Source: DASXBJ01 sp036491755
GTDB lineage: Bacteria; Chloroflexota; Dormibacteria; Dormibacterales; Dormibacteraceae
Assembly: GCA_036491755.1 (NCBI GenBank)
Contig: DASXBJ010000094.1
Coordinates: forward strand, 1-17,669
Direction of reading: 5' to 3'
DNA length: 17,669 bases
Of the stretch, positions 13,605 to 17,669 are shown one piece after another. The position numbers and the translations under genes are program-made. Position 1 is the stretch's first letter; each line of letters opens with the position of its first letter. A model generated the notes under the pieces. The model had not been told where the DNA came from. It made no database searches and was given only the letters and a program-made list of their open reading frames with translations.

Positions 13605-16124
13605 GTGAGCGCCATGCCGCGGCACGCGCGCGCTGTGGTGATCGGCTGTGGGATCGTCGGCAACAGCGTCGCCTACCACCTGGTCCGGCTGGGTTGGACC
13701 GACCTTGTCCTGCTCGACAAGGGTCCGCTGCCGAACCCCGGAGGGTCCACAGGGCACGCGTCGAACTTCATCTACCTCGTCGACCACTCGAAGGAGATGA
13801 CCGCCCTCACCGTCGACAGCGTGCGCCAGTACCGCGAGCTGGGGGTCTTCACGCAGTCGGGCGGAATCGAGGTCGCGCGGACCACGGAGCGCATGCAGGA
13901 GCTGACGCGGCGCATGGCGTCGGCGGAGTCGTGGGGCATCGAGCCCGTGTCCCTGCTGACGCCCAAGCAGGTGAGGGAGCTCGTCCCCTATCTCGACGAA
14001 TCGATCATCCTGGGCGGTTTCTACACGCCTGGGGTCGGCGTGGTCGACTCGCTGCGCGCCAGCACCCTGATGCGCGAGAAGGGCCAGGCCGCAGAGGCGC
14101 TGCACGTCTCGCCGAAGACCGAGGTGATCGCGATCGACGTCGCGCACGGCCACGTCCGCGGGGTGCGGACCACGCAGGGCGACATCGAAACCGAGACGGT
14201 GGTCATCACGTGCGGAGTGTGGAGCCCGCGCGTGGCGCGCATGGCGGGTGCGCACATCCCGCTGACGCCGGCCGTGCACCAGATGATCGACGTCGGTCCT
14301 GTGCCCCGATTCAAGGGCGCGAAGAGCGACATCGAGCACCCGATCGTGCGTGACATGGACACCAACATGTACGAGCGGCAGGCCGGAGGCGACCTCGAGA
14401 TCGGGTCGTACGCGCACCGGCCAATCCTGTACGACCCTGACGACCTTCCATCGGTGGAGCAGGCGGCCCTCTCGCCGACCGAGTTCCCCTTCACGCAGGC
14501 CGACTTCGAGGTGCAGATGCAGCACGCGCTGGAGCTGATGCCCGAGATCGTCGGCGACGAGTCGGTGGGCGTGAAATACGCGATCAACGGGATCCTCTCG
14601 TTGACTCCGGACGGCATGCCGGTGCTGGGGGAGTCGCCCGACGTCAAGGGCCTTTGGTCGGCGGCGGCGGTGTGGGTGAAGGAGGGGCCGGGAACCGGAA
14701 AGGCCCTTGCGGAATGGATGGTCCACGGAGAGTCGGAGATCGACCTGCATTCGTCGGACATCGCGCGATTCCACGAACATCAGAAGACACGCGCGCACGT
14801 GCGCGCGCGAGCCGCCGAAGGATTCAACAAGACCTACGGGATCGTCCATCCGAGCGAGCAGTGGGCATCGAACCGCGGCGTCCGGCTGGCTCCGTTTCAC
14901 GATCGCGAGCGCGAGCTCGGCGCGGTGTTTTTCGAGGCGGCCGGCTGGGAGCGCCCCCAGTGGTATGAGTCGAACGCCCCGCTGCTGGACGAGTTCGGCG
15001 ACCGCGTCACCAGGCGCACAGCGGAGTGGGAAAGCCGCTGGTGGTCACCCATCATCAACGCCGAGCACCTCGCGATGCGAGCGCGGGCAGGCATGTTCGA
15101 TCTGTCCGCCTTCACGATCTTCGACATCGTCGGACCCGGGGCGCTGGCGACGGTGCAGTGCGTCGCGCTGCGGCAGATGGACGTGCCGGTGGGGCGCGTC
15201 GTCTACACGCCCGTGCTGGCCCACAACGGCGGCTTCAAGTCAGACCTGACGATCATGCGGCTCGGCGAGCAGCGCTTCCGCGTCGTCACCGGCGGCGCGT
15301 CCGGCATGTCGGACCGGAAATGGTTCGCCGACCACCTTCCGCCCGACGGCACCGCCCAGCTCGCGGACCTCACCACATCGATGACGACGATCGGGCTCTG
15401 GGGACCGCGTGCGCGCGAGATCCTGGCGAGCGTCACATCCGATGACATCTCGAACGAAGGATTCAAGTTCGGCACCTGCCGCACCATCGAGGCGGGGACG
15501 CTGCGCGTGCTCGCGTCCCGCATCTCATACGTCGGGGATCTCGGCTGGGAGCTGTACGTCTCCATGGAGCAAGGCATGCGCCTCTGGGACGCGCTGTGGG
15601 AAGCCGGCAGGGCGCTCGGCGTCGCGGCCTGCGGGATCGGCGTCTACGGAACCACCGGCCGCCTGGAGAAGAGCTACCGGGCGCACGGCAACGAGCTCGA
15701 GACCGAGTACAACGTCATCGAGGCCGGCATGCAGGCGCCGCGCGTCAAGGACGAGGACTTCATCGGCAGGGCTGCCCACCTGAGGCAGCGCGAGGAGGAG
15801 CCCGCGGCGATCCTGTGCTCGCTGACGGTGGACGATCATCGCTCCCAGGCGGGAGAGGAGCGCTACATGCTCGGACGGGAGCCGATCCTCACGCGCGGCG
15901 GAAAGCGAATCGTGGATCGGCGCGGGCGCGGCTCTTATGTGACGAGCGCCGGCGCGGGCCCGTCGATCGGCAAGCACATCCTCATGGCGTATCTGCCTCC
16001 CGAGCATGCGGTCGGCGGCAACGGCCTCGCTGTCGAATACATGGGCGAGCGCTACCCCGTGACCGTCGCGGTGGCCGGCGCGACGCCCCTCTTCGACCCC
16101 GAGAACATACGAATCCGTTCATGA
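13605..16124 (+). CDS. FAD-dependent oxidoreductase-GcvT fusion no. 2 (distinct DMGDH/SARDH-like subfamily)
   Basis: This is an 839-residue paralogue in architecture of the enzyme at 3389 but clearly diverged. The DAO domain opens with VVIGCGIVGNSVAYHL (11-26). GSTGHASNF (47-55) keeps a histidine (H51) at the site of covalent FAD attachment. The DAO domain ends near WVKEGPGTGKALAEWM (357-372). A linker (about 385-475) leads to the GcvT domain (about 475-835) with D547 as the likely folate-site acid and SYVGDLGWELYV (641-652). The usual R-x-EKGYR-x-x-G-x-D-L segment reads GRLEKSYRAHGNELETEYNV (685-704), so Gly becomes Ser and the following Asp becomes Glu. The GTG at 13605 is 2 nt past the preceding stop; the frame opens earlier (13482) but that part overlaps the preceding gene. 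It sits directly before the ETF genes, its likely electron acceptor. Substrate probably a methylamine, unproven. Confidence 0.87.
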   Translation: MSAMPRHARAVVIGCGIVGNSVAYHLVRLGWTDLVLLDKGPLPNPGGSTGHASNFIYLVDHSKEMTALTVDSVRQYRELGVFTQSGGIEVARTTERMQELTRRMASAESWGIEPVSLLTPKQVRELVPYLDESIILGGFYTPGVGVVDSLRASTLMREKGQAAEALHVSPKTEVIAIDVAHGHVRGVRTTQGDIETETVVITCGVWSPRVARMAGAHIPLTPAVHQMIDVGPVPRFKGAKSDIEHPIVRDMDTNMYERQAGGDLEIGSYAHRPILYDPDDLPSVEQAALSPTEFPFTQADFEVQMQHALELMPEIVGDESVGVKYAINGILSLTPDGMPVLGESPDVKGLWSAAAVWVKEGPGTGKALAEWMVHGESEIDLHSSDIARFHEHQKTRAHVRARAAEGFNKTYGIVHPSEQWASNRGVRLAPFHDRERELGAVFFEAAGWERPQWYESNAPLLDEFGDRVTRRTAEWESRWWSPIINAEHLAMRARAGMFDLSAFTIFDIVGPGALATVQCVALRQMDVPVGRVVYTPVLAHNGGFKSDLTIMRLGEQRFRVVTGGASGMSDRKWFADHLPPDGTAQLADLTTSMTTIGLWGPRAREILASVTSDDISNEGFKFGTCRTIEAGTLRVLASRISYVGDLGWELYVSMEQGMRLWDALWEAGRALGVAACGIGVYGTTGRLEKSYRAHGNELETEYNVIEAGMQAPRVKDEDFIGRAAHLRQREEEPAAILCSLTVDDHRSQAGEERYMLGREPILTRGGKRIVDRRGRGSYVTSAGAGPSIGKHILMAYLPPEHAVGGNGLAVEYMGERYPVTVAVAGATPLFDPENIRIRS
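14787..14809. repeat. Alternating purine-pyrimidine tract with an 18-bp perfect palindrome inside coding sequence
   Basis: Bases 14790-14807 read CGCGCGCACGTGCGCGCG, a perfect palindrome centred on CACGTG, inside a 23-nt alternating purine-pyrimidine run. It encodes an Arg/Ala-rich stretch (THVRARA-like) in the linker of FAD-GcvT fusion no. 2. Such tracts can form Z-DNA or cruciforms. It may be no more than codon bias in a GC-rich genome. Confidence 0.6.
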
Positions 16125-16146
16125 GGGCGCGGCGCGCGGCATCCTG

Positions 16147-16911
16147 ATGCGAATCGCGGTATGCATCAAACGAGTGCCGATCACCGGTGGCCGTATCGCG
16201 CTCACCGAGGACCGGCGGGCGATCGACACACGACACCTCGGCTTCACGATGAGCCCGCACGAGGAGTGCGGCGTCGAGGAGGCGGTGCGCCTGATCGAGG
16301 CCGGCGGGGGAGACTCCGTGGTGATCACGCTTGGTCCGCCTGAGGCGCAAGAGCAGATCCGCGACGCGATGGCGATCGGCATCGACCGCGCGATTCACCT
16401 CCTGACGGATGGCGAGGAATGGGATGGCGAGGCAACCGCGGCGGCCCTGGGCGACGCGATTCGAGCGGACGAGCAGGCATCGGGGCCCTTCGACCTCATC
16501 TTCTTCGGCAACGAGTCGGCCGACTCGGGAGGCTTCCAGGTCGGAATTCGCGTGGCGCGGGCGCTCCGCCGTCCGTGCGTGACGGGCTTGAAGCGCGTCG
16601 CTGTCGACGGAGCCGCGGTCCGCTGCGAGCAGGAGGTCGAAGGCGGACGCGACGTCTACGTGGTGCCCCTGCCGGCAGTCCTGACCGTGAAGGAAGGCTT
16701 GAACCTTCCGCGCTACCCGTCGGTGCCGGGCCGCATGCGAGCCGGGCGCAAACCGGTCGCCGTGAGCAGTCCGCAGCGTCCGCCGCCGCGCCTCGAGCTG
16801 GTCCGGTTGGTCGTCCCTGAGGGGCAGGGCAGGCGGGCCGAATCGCTCGGCGCCGGCCCGTCGGCCGCGCCGGCGGTGGTGGAAATGCTGCGCAGGGCAG
16901 GGGTGCTGTGA
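16147..16911 (+). CDS. etfB: Electron transfer flavoprotein, beta subunit
   Basis: This 254-residue subunit forms the ETF heterodimer with the next gene product and carries electrons from flavin dehydrogenases to the quinone pool through ETF:quinone oxidoreductase. The N-terminal strand VCIKRVP (5-11) begins the AMP-binding site. MSPHEECGVEEA (35-46) replaces the usual NPFDE-type stretch, and FFGNESADSGGFQVG (119-133) matches the GKQ-x-x-D-x-D-type loop. The end of the domain shows LPAVLTVKEGLNLPRYPS (175-192) followed by RMRAGRKPV (197-204), the hallmark of beta subunits. The ATG at 16147 follows FAD-GcvT no. 2 by 22 nt, and the stop overlaps etfA by GTGA. Its place directly after a DMGDH-like gene makes that enzyme and fusion no. 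1 the probable electron donors. Several motif deviations suggest a dedicated rather than housekeeping ETF. Confidence 0.9.
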   Translation: MRIAVCIKRVPITGGRIALTEDRRAIDTRHLGFTMSPHEECGVEEAVRLIEAGGGDSVVITLGPPEAQEQIRDAMAIGIDRAIHLLTDGEEWDGEATAAALGDAIRADEQASGPFDLIFFGNESADSGGFQVGIRVARALRRPCVTGLKRVAVDGAAVRCEQEVEGGRDVYVVPLPAVLTVKEGLNLPRYPSVPGRMRAGRKPVAVSSPQRPPPRLELVRLVVPEGQGRRAESLGAGPSAAPAVVEMLRRAGVL

Positions 16912-17669
16912 CGGTCCTGGTCCTGGTCGAGAAGGGCAACGACGCGTCACGCCAGGCGCTCACCCTGGCGCGAAAACTTGACGGCGATCTCCGCTCGGTA
17001 GTCATCGATGACCGGGATCCTTGGGCGCCTGACGCCTGGGCGTCGATCCTCCAGCAGGCCTGTGATGAGCTCGATGCCTACGCGGTCGTGGCCGCCGGCA
17101 CAGATCGCGGCAACGATGTCATGGCCCGGCTGGCCGCGCGTCTGGACCTTCCCCTCGCCGCCAACTGCACCGCCGTCTCGCCAGGCGACCCCGTGACCGT
17201 GACGCGGCACAGGTGGGGTGGCAGCCTCCTCGAGGAGGCCAGGCTCCACAGCCGCCGGCCCCTCATCACGGTCGCGCCGCATACCGTCCCGATCGACGGC
17301 GGACCGGAGCCCGCGGAGATGGACATCGCGCCATTCATCGCCCGGCTCGAGCCTCAAGACCAGGTCGTCCGCGTGGTCGACCGCATCGGCAGATCGGGTG
17401 GCGGCGTCTCGCTCGGCGACGCGAAGGTGATCGTCAGCGGCGGACGCGGAGTCGGTTCGAAAGAGGGCTTTGCCATGATCGAGGAGGTGGCGGGGCTGCT
17501 CGGCGCCGCCGTCGGCTGCTCGCGCGCGGTGACGATGGCGGGCTGGCGTCCGCACTCCGACCAGGTCGGTCAGACGGGGACGAAGGTCGCACCTGACCTC
17601 TACATCGCCTGCGGGATCAGCGGCGCCACGCAACACATCGCCGGCTGCCGCGGCTCGAAGAAGATGCTC
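16908..17669 (+). CDS. etfA: Electron transfer flavoprotein, alpha subunit (partial, runs off the right edge)
   Basis: The GTG at 16908 opens a frame that stays open to the last base (254 codons visible of the usual 310-330). The N-terminal part (1-125) has the ETF domain I pattern, starting TVLVLVEK, with AVVAAGTDRGNDVMARLAARL aligning to the region that contacts the beta subunit (quoted with a gap here: AVVAAGTDRG, then NDVMARLAARL). The C-terminal FAD-binding domain is unmistakable: KVIVSGGRGVGS, then LLGAAVGCSRAV, QVGQTGTKVAP, LYIACGISGATQH. The frequent Asp before A/S-G in SRAAVDAG-type motifs is Met here (SRAVTMAGW). The start overlaps etfB by GTGA. The remaining C-terminal 60-70 residues, which complete the FAD site, lie outside the window. 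ETF:quinone oxidoreductase might follow. Confidence 0.92.
   Translation, partial: MTVLVLVEKGNDASRQALTLARKLDGDLRSVVIDDRDPWAPDAWASILQQACDELDAYAVVAAGTDRGNDVMARLAARLDLPLAANCTAVSPGDPVTVTRHRWGGSLLEEARLHSRRPLITVAPHTVPIDGGPEPAEMDIAPFIARLEPQDQVVRVVDRIGRSGGGVSLGDAKVIVSGGRGVGSKEGFAMIEEVAGLLGAAVGCSRAVTMAGWRPHSDQVGQTGTKVAPDLYIACGISGATQHIAGCRGSKKML

Overview
The window is GC-rich and gene-dense. It has frequent GTG starts, short or absent intergenic gaps, and few canonical Shine-Dalgarno sequences. This suits a high-GC soil or environmental bacterium of the Actinomycetota, Chloroflexota or Dormibacterota kind. The phylum cannot be settled from the sequence alone. No rRNA, tRNA, CRISPR array, transposase or phage gene was seen.

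Layout. Positions 1-197 hold the C-terminal end of a small membrane protein on the plus strand. Positions 198-492 are a convergent intergenic region filled with a GC-rich tandem and palindromic repeat. Positions 493-2147 (minus strand) hold an ABC-2 permease and its ATPase, overlapping by GTGA. Positions 2150-3349 hold a divergent MFS transporter whose start codon lies 2 bp from the ATPase start. From 3389 to the right edge every gene is on the plus strand and forms what looks like one catabolic locus. In order it holds: FAD oxidoreductase-GcvT fusion no. 1, choline-kinase-like phosphotransferase, a well-formed promoter, FadR-type GntR regulator, metallophosphoesterase, APC-family permease, a 12-bp-stem hairpin, iron-type alcohol dehydrogenase, aldehyde dehydrogenase, a nucleotidyltransferase-fold protein, FAD oxidoreductase-GcvT fusion no. 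2, ETF beta and ETF alpha (cut off by the window edge).

How the genes may work together (inference). The two fusion enzymes resemble dimethylglycine/sarcosine dehydrogenases, which oxidise an N-methyl group, pass the one-carbon unit to tetrahydrofolate in the C-terminal domain, and give electrons to ETF. ETF subunits are encoded at the end of the same run. An iron-type alcohol dehydrogenase followed at once by an aldehyde dehydrogenase recalls the GbsB/GbsA pair, which converts choline to glycine betaine. The APC permease would import the substrate and the GntR protein would sense it. A working model is catabolism of choline or another N-methylated amino alcohol down to N-methylglycines, with C1 capture by folate. 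The choline-kinase-like protein, the metallophosphoesterase and the nucleotidyltransferase-fold protein do not fit textbook choline degradation and are the parts most likely to hide new biology. No betaine demethylase or methyltransferase is visible here, so the substrate remains unproven.

Five gene junctions, including those inside the locus, use the same 4-bp GTGA stop-start overlap, which points to translational coupling.
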